Below are positions 12,456-20,549 of a DNA stretch of 42,903 nucleotides, one piece after another. The number at the start of each line of letters is the position of its first letter. The stretch's first letter is position 1. The notes beneath the pieces were generated by a model. It was not told the DNA's origin. It worked only from the letters and a program-made list of their open reading frames with translations, and did not search any database. The DNA is from a virus. Position numbers and translations under genes: made by a program. The stretch is taken from positions 1-42,903 of IMG/VR virus record IMGVR_UViG_3300036845_000213. One strand, written 5' to 3'.

Positions 12456-14169
12456 GCCGGGCTTCCTTGAATTGTGGATCAAGGAAGTGATCGATGAATG
12501 TATGGCCTCGTCCACGGAACGCGGAATGATTTACACCCGCGCCGGCCAATATTATTACACCGGGGCGATGGACAGCCGCGCGTCCTTGTTCAACAAGATC
12601 GGGCCGTTCGTGCGCAAACTCAGCGGCTTCCTCATGCAGCCGACCGACGTGCGCTTTCAGTTGACATACGACAGCGGCGAGGATGACGACGTGCTTGAGC
12701 GCTCGCAACTCGTTGGCGAGAAGCTGTCCGCCGATTTTCGCACGGTTGACGCCGACACGCTGTTCTCGGAAGCGGTGACGTGGGGCCTCATCAATGGTTG
12801 CCAGTTGTTAAAGGTTTTCCCTGACGAAGATAGCGGCACTTTTCGCATCGGCCACGTCCATCCGCAGAACTTCGGCGTCTTGAGCGAGACAACCTTGGCG
12901 ATTGACGAACAAGAAGCCATGTGTCATGTGAGTTATCCGACAAAATCCAAGCTGCGCACCATGCTCGTGGACCATCCGCAATACGAGCGGATCATGGCCG
13001 CGCTTGACGACGAACCGGGGCCTGACCGTGACCAAGAAGAACCAACATATTTCCATCAGATGGTTGTTGGAGGGCTCCAGCCCTTGGGAGATGTCGGAGA
13101 CGCCCCAAGCTCCGCCGCCGGCATCGTCAATGTGTTCCCTGTTCCGACCCCATGGCGTCCCCAAAGGCGATTTGCGCCAACCGTCAAACTCTGTGAAGTA
13201 TGGATCAAGGACCGCGACCGGCACGATGACTGGACGACAATTCAAACGATTTACGGGGCCGAGCCAATCATCATCGAAGGCGAACAAACCCGCCGCAACC
13301 TTTCCCGCGTCCCCGGTAAAACGCCATTCGTAAAGGTCCAAGGCCAGCCGACGCCCGGATACTTTTGGGGGCGTTCGATCATTGCCGATGTACAGATGTT
13401 GCAGGATATGCTTAACAAGCGGCTCCGCGACATCAAAGTCATGTGGGATCGAAATGTTAACGCGCCACAAGTCTTTTCAGGCTTTACGAGTGTGTCGGAG
13501 GAACAGTATTACAAGATCGTCAACGAGGGCGGCTTCATCAATGATCCGAACCCTAATGCTAAGGCCACAAAGCTACTGGACCCTCCGCCGGAAAATTATC
13601 TCGATGAATTGGAATTCATTTTCAAACTCTTCGATGAGGCGAGTGGTTTTTCTCCGATCATGTCGGGGCAGGGCGAAAGCGGCGTTAGAACCGGCGTCCA
13701 TGCTCAGACCCTCGTCCGCACATCCTCGCCGCAACTCATCGACCAAGCCAGCCGGATCGAGCGCCAGCTAGCCGACTGCGGCTACCTCGCCATCCGCGTC
13801 ATGCAGGCGATGGACGCCTTGATTTACACCACGGCCGACAGTAAAATAGAGTTTCTACTTTCCCAACTTCCGGAAAATTTCCAAGTCGAGGTTGACAGCC
13901 ATTCGGCGTCGCCGGCTTTCGCGGAAGATAACCGACAGGTGGCCATCGCGCTCGCAAGGGCAGGGGCCATCGACGCGGAGGACTTGGTTCACATGCTGCA
14001 TCCGCCCGGCGCTCAGTTGCTTCTCGCGCGGCTCCGCCAGCGGCAGAAGGCGCAAGCCAAACAGGCGCAGGAGGATAAGCAAGAGGACCTTGTTAAATCC
14101 CTCATCGGCGTTGGCGGCGGAGGCGGATCGAGGAAGCCCAAGGGCAAGGCTGGACAGTCCGTCCACTGA
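12433..14169 (+). CDS. Portal protein
   Basis: A 578-residue protein with typical portal features: an N-terminal helical start, FNKIGPFVRKLSGFLMQPTD, a wing region with PFVKVQGQPTPGYFWGRSII and VQMLQDMLNKRLRDIKVMWD (stem), and a long C-terminal helix region (ARLRQRQKAQAKQAQ) ending in a Gly-rich basic tail. The dodecameric portal forms the DNA channel at one capsid vertex. Its position after terL and before the capsid genes is standard. I place it in the podovirus portal group without assigning a subfamily. Confidence 0.9.
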   Translation: MSLKIPSKPGFLELWIKEVIDECMASSTERGMIYTRAGQYYYTGAMDSRASLFNKIGPFVRKLSGFLMQPTDVRFQLTYDSGEDDDVLERSQLVGEKLSADFRTVDADTLFSEAVTWGLINGCQLLKVFPDEDSGTFRIGHVHPQNFGVLSETTLAIDEQEAMCHVSYPTKSKLRTMLVDHPQYERIMAALDDEPGPDRDQEEPTYFHQMVVGGLQPLGDVGDAPSSAAGIVNVFPVPTPWRPQRRFAPTVKLCEVWIKDRDRHDDWTTIQTIYGAEPIIIEGEQTRRNLSRVPGKTPFVKVQGQPTPGYFWGRSIIADVQMLQDMLNKRLRDIKVMWDRNVNAPQVFSGFTSVSEEQYYKIVNEGGFINDPNPNAKATKLLDPPPENYLDELEFIFKLFDEASGFSPIMSGQGESGVRTGVHAQTLVRTSSPQLIDQASRIERQLADCGYLAIRVMQAMDALIYTTADSKIEFLLSQLPENFQVEVDSHSASPAFAEDNRQVAIALARAGAIDAEDLVHMLHPPGAQLLLARLRQRQKAQAKQAQEDKQEDLVKSLIGVGGGGGSRKPKGKAGQSVH

Positions 14170-14185
14170 GGGATATTTTCCGCGC

Positions 14186-14692
14186 ATGTCTATGGCTTTC
14201 GGTGGCGGCGACCCGACAAACGACGACCCCTCGATGGGGCAGGGCGGCGGCGCTCCACCTCCACCCGGCAGCGCTCCACCATCGCCCGGCGGCGGCGCTC
14301 AAGGCGGAGGAGGGCCGGGGCCGGGCATGATGGCTTACGCCCGATCACGCATGGGGCCACAAGTCTCAGCGCCCGGACCCGGCAACCAAGCCGACAGCAT
14401 GAACAAGATCATCCAAGCCATCAACCTCTTGAAAGTCGCGGGCTTGGGATTGTCGCCCGGCGACAAGCTGCACGCCGACGTGTTCAAGACGATCCAAACC
14501 CTCTCGCGCCATATCGGCGGCGCGGCCGGCATGGGACCCGCCGCTGGCATCCAAAAAACGATGATTGGCGACCAGTTGCGCGATACCGTCAAGAACATGC
14601 TCTTGTCGCGGATCATGGGCCAGAAAGGCCAGCAAAAGCCCGGCGCTCCACCAGATGCGCCTATGCCCTCGACCCCCTTGCCCGGTTCGTGA
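14186..14692 (+). CDS. Hypothetical protein downstream of portal
   Basis: A 168-residue protein. The first 55 residues are Pro/Gly low complexity; then comes a helical core (MNKIIQAINLLKVAGLGLSP ... FKTIQTLSRHIGGAAG) and a Pro-rich end. ATG 14186 is chosen because it follows the portal stop; the frame is open upstream only as an out-of-frame overlap with the portal gene. A similar low-complexity-plus-helical plan occurs in the other virion proteins of this phage. Confidence 0.65.
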   Translation: MSMAFGGGDPTNDDPSMGQGGGAPPPPGSAPPSPGGGAQGGGGPGPGMMAYARSRMGPQVSAPGPGNQADSMNKIIQAINLLKVAGLGLSPGDKLHADVFKTIQTLSRHIGGAAGMGPAAGIQKTMIGDQLRDTVKNMLLSRIMGQKGQQKPGAPPDAPMPSTPLPGS

Positions 14693-14731
14693 TAACACCT
14701 CTCGCCCAATTTTCAGGGCGTGGAGCGAAAA

Positions 14732-15304
14732 ATGAACAAACTTCTCATGAGCGCGGCCTTTTTGGCCTTTTCCGTCACGGCGAGCGCGGCGGGGACCGTA
14801 ACGGTGACGGACTTCACCGCCGACGCGGCGGGCGTCACCGCTAACCCGTCAAGCGACCTCGCGACAGCGACCTCCGTTGGCGTCACGACATGGACCGTCG
14901 CGGAAGTGGTTGACAGCATCGGCGGCCTCGTCAACGGCGATGTTTTGACGATGACCAATCCGCTTTCGACCTCGATTGGCTCGCTCATCACCATCTCATG
15001 GGACGGCGGCTTGTTCCACGACGCGACCACGACCTCCGGGGTCAGTTTCGTCGGTGACGAACTTGATCTGACCGGCGATGGCGCGTTGTTTGGCCCCGGC
15101 GTCCCTCTCGGCACGGTTGGCGTCCTCGATCTGTCATTCACCCAAGCGGGCGGGGCCGGCGACCTCATCAGCGGCAGCGGCAGTTTCACCGCTACAAACT
15201 CGATCCCGGAGCCATCGACTTGGGCGATGTTGCTGATCGGGACGGGCTTCCTCGCCATGTTCGCATCGCGTTCACGAAAGCGTGATAATCCGGGCATTGC
15301 CTGA
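14732..15304 (+). CDS. PEP-CTERM secreted protein
   Basis: A 190-residue protein with an N-terminal signal peptide (MNKLLMSAAFLAFSVTASAA, cleavage near 19-21), a Thr/Ser/Gly-rich beta domain, and a C-terminal PEP-CTERM tripartite signal: PEPSTWAM at 159-166, a hydrophobic helix at about 165-178, then the basic SRSRKR at 179-184. In bacteria such proteins are exported by Sec and processed by an exosortase. The phage carries no exosortase that I can see, so a host enzyme must be used. GGAG lies 6 nt before the ATG. It lies amid virion genes, between portal and endolysin. Origin from a host gene is likely. Confidence 0.85.
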   Translation: MNKLLMSAAFLAFSVTASAAGTVTVTDFTADAAGVTANPSSDLATATSVGVTTWTVAEVVDSIGGLVNGDVLTMTNPLSTSIGSLITISWDGGLFHDATTTSGVSFVGDELDLTGDGALFGPGVPLGTVGVLDLSFTQAGGAGDLISGSGSFTATNSIPEPSTWAMLLIGTGFLAMFASRSRKRDNPGIA

Positions 15305-15331
15305 TTAACAGGTTCATTGGAGGAAACGTTC

Positions 15332-15805
15332 ATGCCGTTTGTTTCTGGTTTTTTACGCATCCGAAAGAAAGGCCACCCCGATCAGGGCTTGCCACCCGGC
15401 GAGGGCGAGACTGACCCGGACTATGGGGTTGAGGTTCCCGGCGCACCGGACATCGGTTTGCCGGAGCCGCCTCCGGGCATCTGGCCGCCGCTCACCCCCG
15501 ACAACCCGTGGCGTCCACTGCCCGAGCATCCCATCGCGCCTACTCCGGGACACCCAATCGCGCCCGGAGGCGGCGGCGAGCATCCTGAACATCCCATCGT
15601 TCTGCCTCCCGGCACAGTCTGGCCGCCTCTGCCGGAAGGCGTTCATGGCAAGTATCTAGCCCTCGTCCTCATCGGCGGCGGCGGGCATGGCGCTCACTAC
15701 CGCTATGTCGTAATCGACGCGGACGCTTATCCCGACCAAGGCTTGCCGCCCCACCCGGATCAAGGCCTGCCGAACCCGCCGACCGCGCAACCCCGGCGAA
15801 ACTGA
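15332..15805 (+). CDS. Pro/Gly-rich 'PDQGLP' repeat protein
   Basis: A 157-residue protein. PDQGLP occurs four times (once near the N-terminus, three close to the C-terminus with small changes). In between lie EHPIAP/GHPIAP/EHPIVL repeats and two xxWPPL segments. A conserved short core, GKYLALVLIGGGGHG then YRYVVIDADAYP, is probably the folded part. I have seen this layout in phages of alphaproteobacteria, without known function; a virion or fibre-associated protein is possible. GGAGG at 9 nt fixes ATG 15332. Confidence 0.7.
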   Translation: MPFVSGFLRIRKKGHPDQGLPPGEGETDPDYGVEVPGAPDIGLPEPPPGIWPPLTPDNPWRPLPEHPIAPTPGHPIAPGGGGEHPEHPIVLPPGTVWPPLPEGVHGKYLALVLIGGGGHGAHYRYVVIDADAYPDQGLPPHPDQGLPNPPTAQPRRN

Positions 15806-15808
15806 AAC

Positions 15809-16339
15809 ATGACCCCGGCAGAGTGGAGACAAGTCCTCGCCATCATCGAACCACGTGGAAAGTCGTGGATTTTGGACGGGCTTGCCGACGCCATGCCGGG
15901 GTTAGTCGAAACCTACGCAATCAACACAGCCACGCGCCAACAGCATTTCCTCGCGCAACTGGCGCATGAGAGCGATCACTTTCAGACGACGCGCGAGTAC
16001 GCCAGCGGCAAGGCTTACGAAGGCCGGAAAGACCTCGGCAACACGCAAAAGGGCGACGGCGAGCGGTTTCGCGGGCGTGGCCTCATTCAGTTGACGGGGC
16101 GGGCGAACTACACGAAAGCGGCGCAAGCGCTTGAACAGCCGTTTGTCGAGAACCCGGACTTGGTTGAGAAATTTCCCGCCGCCGCCGTCGTGAGCGGTTG
16201 GTTTTGGGAGACACATGGGTTAAACCAGCTTGCCGACAAGGATGACGTGACCTTGGTCACACGCCGAGTGAACGGCGGGCTGAATGGCCTCGCCAGCCGC
16301 AAGGTGGCCTTGGCCAACGCCAAGACAGCGATTGGGTGA
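15809..16339 (+). CDS. Endolysin, glycoside hydrolase family 19 (chitinase-like)
   Basis: A 176-residue peptidoglycan hydrolase. The catalytic acids of the GH19 fold are visible as E54 in LAHESDHF and E71 in YEGRKDLGN, and RFRGRGLIQLTGRANY (87-101) is the substrate-groove motif. There is no signal peptide, so it needs a holin or similar for release; candidates are at 41644-41964 and 30556-30942. It starts 3 nt after the previous stop. It would cut the glycan strands at lysis. Confidence 0.92.
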   Translation: MTPAEWRQVLAIIEPRGKSWILDGLADAMPGLVETYAINTATRQQHFLAQLAHESDHFQTTREYASGKAYEGRKDLGNTQKGDGERFRGRGLIQLTGRANYTKAAQALEQPFVENPDLVEKFPAAAVVSGWFWETHGLNQLADKDDVTLVTRRVNGGLNGLASRKVALANAKTAIG

Positions 16340-16343
16340 CGCT

Positions 16344-16553
16344 ATGCCTCTGACCAAGCATCCCGCAGCCGAAGCCCACAAAGCCGCGCAGGCCAAGCAC
16401 CAAGCCGCAGCCAAGGCGCACGGCGAGGCGGCCGAAGCGCACGAAGCCGGCCGCCACGAAAACGGCAAGGAACGGGCGGAAAGCGCCGCCGATCATGCCG
16501 ATGACAGCGCCGAGGCGAGCGAACTAGCCAAGCAATCGTCACAGGAGACGTGA
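16344..16553 (+). CDS. Small Ala/His-rich helical protein
   Basis: A 69-residue low-complexity helix made mainly of Ala, His, Glu and Lys (AAEAHKAAQAKHQAAAKAHG), resembling a repeated AxxAH/AEAH unit. The family is not recognised. The ATG at 16344 is 4 nt after the endolysin stop with only a weak ribosome site. It could be a small virion or coiled-coil protein. Confidence 0.6.
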   Translation: MPLTKHPAAEAHKAAQAKHQAAAKAHGEAAEAHEAGRHENGKERAESAADHADDSAEASELAKQSSQET

Positions 16554-16597
16554 CAACCGGATAGGTTGACAAGCCAATATTTCTTTTGGAGGAAAAC

Positions 16598-16783
16598 ATG
16601 GCTCAGAACCGCTCATACGACCCGCCGATCACCTCGCCGCCGGAAACCCCGCCGCGCACCATCCTACAGGTCGATACGCAATCCGAGACTTCGGAATGGG
16701 GCGCGATCCCCAAGGTTGTGCCGAAGCCCGAGGGCGGGGTCCCGCTACAGCCGGCGGTCGCTGGCAAGGAAAACCGGAGCTAA
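16598..16783 (+). CDS. Small Pro-rich hypothetical protein
   Basis: A 61-residue disordered Pro/Ser/Thr-rich protein (SYDPPITSPPETPPRTILQV). GGAGG lies 7 nt before ATG 16598. A TTGACA at 16566-16571 lies upstream but without a fitting -10. It directly precedes the putative scaffold gene. Function unknown. Confidence 0.6.
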   Translation: MAQNRSYDPPITSPPETPPRTILQVDTQSETSEWGAIPKVVPKPEGGVPLQPAVAGKENRS

Positions 16784-16786
16784 CCC

Positions 16787-17329
16787 ATGCCGCGCAACAT
16801 CTCGGATGAGGAATACGCTTTCCTACAGAACAAGCGGATGACCGCCGACTTCGTTGAGAGCATCTATAACGATCCGCAACTCAACAAGGAGGCCAAGCGC
16901 CTCATCAAGCGCAAGTATCCCACCCTGTCAATTCCCGACTATGACATGGAGGAAAAGCTCGATCAGCGGCTAAAGTCCGAAGATGAAAACAAGCGCAAGG
17001 CCAATCAAGAGGCCGAAACTCAGCGCAGCCAGAAGGCTTGGAACGACAGCCGCGTTAAGGCGAAGAAAGATTATGGCCTTACCGACGAAGGCCTGACCGA
17101 TCTGGAAAAGTGGATGGAGGAACACGCCGTAGCCGATCACGAGGTTGCCGCGAGCTACCGTCATTCGAAAAACCCGCCTACGTCAACCCCAACCTATGAC
17201 AGCCAGCTTTGGGGCCACGAAAAGGCGGACAACTTCAAAGAAATTTCTGCCGACCCAGAAGCGTGGGCCAGACGGGAAATCTTGGGCGCAATCCACAAGG
17301 ACAGTGAGCGCCAACGCGGTATGAGGTAG
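16787..17329 (+). CDS. Putative scaffolding protein
   Basis: A 180-residue highly charged helical protein with a predicted coiled region (EEKLDQRLKSEDENKRKANQ) and no membrane segment. The call rests on position directly before the major coat gene, composition and size, which fit phage scaffolds that guide coat assembly and leave the prohead. No sequence family is recognised. The ATG follows GGAGCTAACCC, a ribosome site like that at 10009. Confidence 0.6.
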   Translation: MPRNISDEEYAFLQNKRMTADFVESIYNDPQLNKEAKRLIKRKYPTLSIPDYDMEEKLDQRLKSEDENKRKANQEAETQRSQKAWNDSRVKAKKDYGLTDEGLTDLEKWMEEHAVADHEVAASYRHSKNPPTSTPTYDSQLWGHEKADNFKEISADPEAWARREILGAIHKDSERQRGMR

Positions 17330-17333
17330 GTCT

Positions 17334-18350
17334 ATGCCACAGCTTGGGGCCGGAATTATCCCCTCGGGGCCAATCGGCCTTGAGTTGGAAGCGACTGTGC
17401 GGCGAGTATTCGCCCAAATGGTCGTCATTTTGATTTACAAGCAAAATCCGCTTCTGGCGCTTTTGCTTCGTAACGCAATTCGTGCGTCAGGCGGCGTTTC
17501 ACCCTATACCCAACCCGTCCAGACCGGCCAGTACGTCCAGTCAAGCTGGATTGGACCGGCCGGGCAATTCAACTTGCCCCAAGACGTGGCCGCGACCGTC
17601 AACGCGGAATTCAACATGTGTTGTCTGGCGACGCCGGTTTCGTCGCTTGGCTTGGAACAGCTTGTGACGCAAGACGCCATTGCGGTGGCGAGCCGTCTGA
17701 TGCTCAAGCTCAACGACCTTAAAAACTCCTCGTTGCAGGCTCTCTCGTCGGCCCTCTTTGGCCCGGCGACCGCGAACGTTCTGCAAATGTATTCGCTCAC
17801 CGACGCCTACGGGACAACGACCCCCTACGGCGGCTTGGCGAGGACCGGCGCGAGCGGCTACCCGGATTGGGCGGGCCTCTCGATCCCGGCGGCGGGCGAC
17901 ATCCTGACCCGCTCCGCGTTCATTCCCAACATGCTCGCGGCGGTCAAGAACGCGGGCGGCGAAGCGCTCGATTTCGTCGTCATGAGCGTCGAGGACTGGA
18001 CGACCCTCCTGACCGACTTCATGGCGGTCGAGCGCTACAACAACGATCCCTCAAGCCGGTGGGGAAAAGATGACCCTGTTAATTCTGGTTTTAGGGGTTT
18101 GCTGCTTGGTGACACTCCGCTATTTTTTGATCTGAACTGCCCGGTGGGGACGGCCTATGGGTTTAATTCCAAGTACATCACGTTGGTTGTCCACGAGGAC
18201 GCCAATTTCGCGTGGACCGGCTGGTATTCGACCATTCCGCAAGGCCAGATCGCCAGCGTCGGCTTATCGCTGACTGCGCTCAATCTGGTTTGCTCCAAGC
18301 CGTCAACCGGCGTGATTATTGATGGCATCACGGGAGGAGCGCCCTTCTAG
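17334..18350 (+). CDS. Major capsid (coat) protein
   Basis: A 338-residue protein. The central part LSIPAAGDILTRSAFIPNML ... FVVMSVEDWTTLLTD and the C-terminal NSGFRGLLLGDTPLFF ... YGFNSKYI are the segments I recognise from HK97-fold coat proteins of podoviruses. These correspond to the P-domain helix and the beta strands with a D-T-P-type turn. It would form the icosahedral shell. It lies 4 nt after the scaffold candidate. No decoration or cleavage site can be seen. Confidence 0.85.
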   Translation: MPQLGAGIIPSGPIGLELEATVRRVFAQMVVILIYKQNPLLALLLRNAIRASGGVSPYTQPVQTGQYVQSSWIGPAGQFNLPQDVAATVNAEFNMCCLATPVSSLGLEQLVTQDAIAVASRLMLKLNDLKNSSLQALSSALFGPATANVLQMYSLTDAYGTTTPYGGLARTGASGYPDWAGLSIPAAGDILTRSAFIPNMLAAVKNAGGEALDFVVMSVEDWTTLLTDFMAVERYNNDPSSRWGKDDPVNSGFRGLLLGDTPLFFDLNCPVGTAYGFNSKYITLVVHEDANFAWTGWYSTIPQGQIASVGLSLTALNLVCSKPSTGVIIDGITGGAPF

Positions 18351-18853
18351 TGCTTCCGGTAAGCGCATGGCCGCCGGGTCCGCCCGGTTCGTCGCTCTCG
18401 CCTTTTGGCGTCCCCCGCACCGTCACCGTGGGGAGCGAAGGCTATGCGTTGCCGAAAGGCGCGTGGATCGTGGACGCCGGGGCGAACAGCGTCGTCATGT
18501 TCTTCCCACAGCCCGCGATCTACAATCAGCCCCGCCACCAGATGGGGACCGGGCGACTGCCAGGACAACAACAGTGGATGACCGGGCCATGCACGCCGCC
18601 ACCATGCAAGCGCCCGACCCACGACCAGTACCTTGAGGCGTGGCGGGCGTGGCAGCGCAAAACCGGGTGGACCGGCTCGATCCGGCCCCTTCCGGGCCGG
18701 GTGCCGCCCAATTTCGCCGGGTGGCAATTGACCACCGCGCCTAGCTCGACGCTCCTCTCGCCCGGACAGAGTGGGATCGTCTTGGCTGACGGCCAGAACG
18801 TCGTCATCATGGGCGCTGGCGCTTCGACAATAACACAGGCTTTTAGCGTCTAA
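18350..18853 (+). CDS. Hypothetical virion protein
   Basis: A 167-residue protein: Pro/Gly-rich N-terminus, a beta part (RTVTVGSEGYALPKGAWIVD) and a C-terminal beta end (GQNVVIMGAGASTITQAF), with a basic, Trp-containing middle (WRAWQRKTGWTGS). It starts with GTG overlapping the coat stop by one base (TAGTG). A head decoration or minor capsid protein is possible from position. Confidence 0.6.
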   Translation: MLPVSAWPPGPPGSSLSPFGVPRTVTVGSEGYALPKGAWIVDAGANSVVMFFPQPAIYNQPRHQMGTGRLPGQQQWMTGPCTPPPCKRPTHDQYLEAWRAWQRKTGWTGSIRPLPGRVPPNFAGWQLTTAPSSTLLSPGQSGIVLADGQNVVIMGAGASTITQAFSV

Positions 18854-19284
18854 TGGCCGACCCCCCGATCATTTCGGCTCCGGTCCCGCCCTCGATTGCA
18901 GGGATCGAGCAACCTGTCATCGTTTCCGGCGGTGAAAGTTTACCTCCTTCATTCCCGCTTGGAAGCGCTGGTACGTGGTTGCCCCCACCACAAGTCGGGA
19001 TGGGCGGCGACGCTCCATTCCCGACCCCGGTCGTACCGCCGGCAGCGGTCCCGCCGAGCGTGGCCGGCTATCCACAGCCCCAATACGCGACGGGCTCTGC
19101 AACCGTTCCGACTGCGGCTAGCCTATTCCCGGCCTACACCGCGCCCGGACCCAACCCGCCGATCATCTACAGCGCCGTGCAGCCGCCGCCGCCTGTCCCA
19201 CTGCCCTTGCCGACCACCCCCGGTACGACGCCAATCACCATCTCGACCGTGCCGACCATCCCGCAACTGCCGTGGGCCGCATGA
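18853..19284 (+). CDS. Pro-rich virion-region protein
   Basis: A 143-residue protein in which Pro is about a quarter of residues (PPPPVPLPLP, VPPAAVPPSVAG). It contains two PPSIAG/PPSVAGxxQP units. There is no folded domain I recognise. It starts on the last base of the upstream stop (TAATG) and ends in a 4-nt ATGA overlap. A flexible head-associated protein is a guess. Confidence 0.55.
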   Translation: MADPPIISAPVPPSIAGIEQPVIVSGGESLPPSFPLGSAGTWLPPPQVGMGGDAPFPTPVVPPAAVPPSVAGYPQPQYATGSATVPTAASLFPAYTAPGPNPPIIYSAVQPPPPVPLPLPTTPGTTPITISTVPTIPQLPWAA

Positions 19285-19808
19285 CCCCGATCAACGCCAT
19301 CGAAGATTATCTCCCCATGTCAACGCGGGGCATCGCGGTCGCATCAGACGGAGGCATTTGGCTCTATCACCCGCCATCGCCCGGCGGCATGATCGAGCTT
19401 GAAGCGCCGACGACGCCAACCCCTCCGGTTAACACCGTCCCACCATCGATCAATGTGCTGACCGACCTCGTTGTCGGTTCGCAGGCGGTGATGATAAACG
19501 GGACTTGGGCGAACAGCCCAACCTTCACCCGCACATGGACGAGCGGCGGAACAACGATCCCCGGCGCGACGGCGACGAGCTACACGTTCCAGACGAGCGA
19601 CATCGGCAACATGATCGGCGGCGACCTGACCGGAACCAATCAGGACGGCTCCGTCACCGTGCCAACGAGCAACACCGTTGGGCCGATTGTCGCGCCGGCC
19701 GCCGACGAACCGCCGGCCGACGATCCCGAGCCGACGATGAGCGTCCGGCAGGCGGCGCAAAGGCCGCAAACGCGCCACAGTAGCAAGACCCACAAAAAGA
19801 GACGATGA
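19281..19808 (+). CDS. Ig-like-domain virion protein
   Basis: A 175-residue protein. Residues about 62-120 (GSQAVMINGTWANSPTFTRT ... ATATSYTFQTSDIG ... GDLTGTNQDGS) have the strand order of the bacterial Ig-like fold often found on phage capsid and tail proteins, with the W-x(8-12)-Y-T-F pattern. The C-terminus is a basic, disordered tail (HSSKTHKKRR). ATG 19281 overlaps the previous stop. It is probably displayed on the virion, where Ig-like domains may bind cell-surface or mucus carbohydrate. Confidence 0.7.
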   Translation: MTPINAIEDYLPMSTRGIAVASDGGIWLYHPPSPGGMIELEAPTTPTPPVNTVPPSINVLTDLVVGSQAVMINGTWANSPTFTRTWTSGGTTIPGATATSYTFQTSDIGNMIGGDLTGTNQDGSVTVPTSNTVGPIVAPAADEPPADDPEPTMSVRQAAQRPQTRHSSKTHKKRR

Positions 19809-19814
19809 TGGGTC

Positions 19815-20549
19815 ATGCTCGCGCAATACATCGATGAGGTCCAAGGCCACCTGAATGACAGCGGGGCGCAGTTCTTTACGATCCCACGCCTGACCGGCTA
19901 TATCAATCGATCCAGACGACGCATCGCCGCTGTCAGCGGTTGCCTCCGCATCATCCCGCCCGGAACGCAGACTGTCCCCGGCCAAGAGGTTTATCCCTTC
20001 TCGGCGTGGAACGCGCTCGCCATGCAAATCGTGCCGGGAGCGCAGTCGATCCTCGCCTGCCGTTCGCTTTCGGTTGGCATCGGCGGGGCGTGGAGCCAAG
20101 ACGCCAACGGCGCTTGGGCGATCCGGCAGGGGACGTGGAAGCCCATGTGGAAGCGGATCGTGTGGACTGATTTTCAGGCCCGGTTCAGGATTTACGGCGG
20201 GACGTTCTACGGAACGATTAGCCAGCCGGGCTGGTATTCACAGTATGGTGAGGGGCCTTTGGGAGCGCTTTACCTCGCGCCAATCCCCTCGATTGCCGCG
20301 CCTTTCGAGGTGGACCTGACCCTGATCCCCAAGCCGCTTCTCAGCGATAACGACATCGAGCCGATCCCCTACCCTTGGGTGGACGCGGTGAGCTATTGGG
20401 CCGCCTGCCTCGCGCTCCTGCAACAACAGCGCAAGGAGGACGCGCAGAACATGGCGGAGATATTCAGCACAGAACTTCCCATCTGCGCCGCCGTCGTTTG
20501 TCCGCAGATGGTGATGAACGCCTACGGCGCGACGCTGCGGAGCGCCTAA
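19815..20549 (+). CDS. Head-tail adaptor (tail tubular A-like) protein
   Basis: A 244-residue protein starting MLAQYIDEVQGHLNDSGAQF, a helical start typical of podovirus adaptor proteins, then PRLTGYINRSRRRIA and a C-terminal four-helix part (DAVSYWAACLALLQQQRKED). It is expected to bind below the portal and close the head channel. The next gene encodes the nozzle-like protein, the usual order. Confidence 0.75.
   Translation: MLAQYIDEVQGHLNDSGAQFFTIPRLTGYINRSRRRIAAVSGCLRIIPPGTQTVPGQEVYPFSAWNALAMQIVPGAQSILACRSLSVGIGGAWSQDANGAWAIRQGTWKPMWKRIVWTDFQARFRIYGGTFYGTISQPGWYSQYGEGPLGALYLAPIPSIAAPFEVDLTLIPKPLLSDNDIEPIPYPWVDAVSYWAACLALLQQQRKEDAQNMAEIFSTELPICAAVVCPQMVMNAYGATLRSA

Noticed and set aside
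16566-16594. TTGACA before the gene at 16598
   Set aside because: No acceptable -10 occurs 16-18 nt downstream; the gene has a good ribosome site and lies in the late transcription unit.
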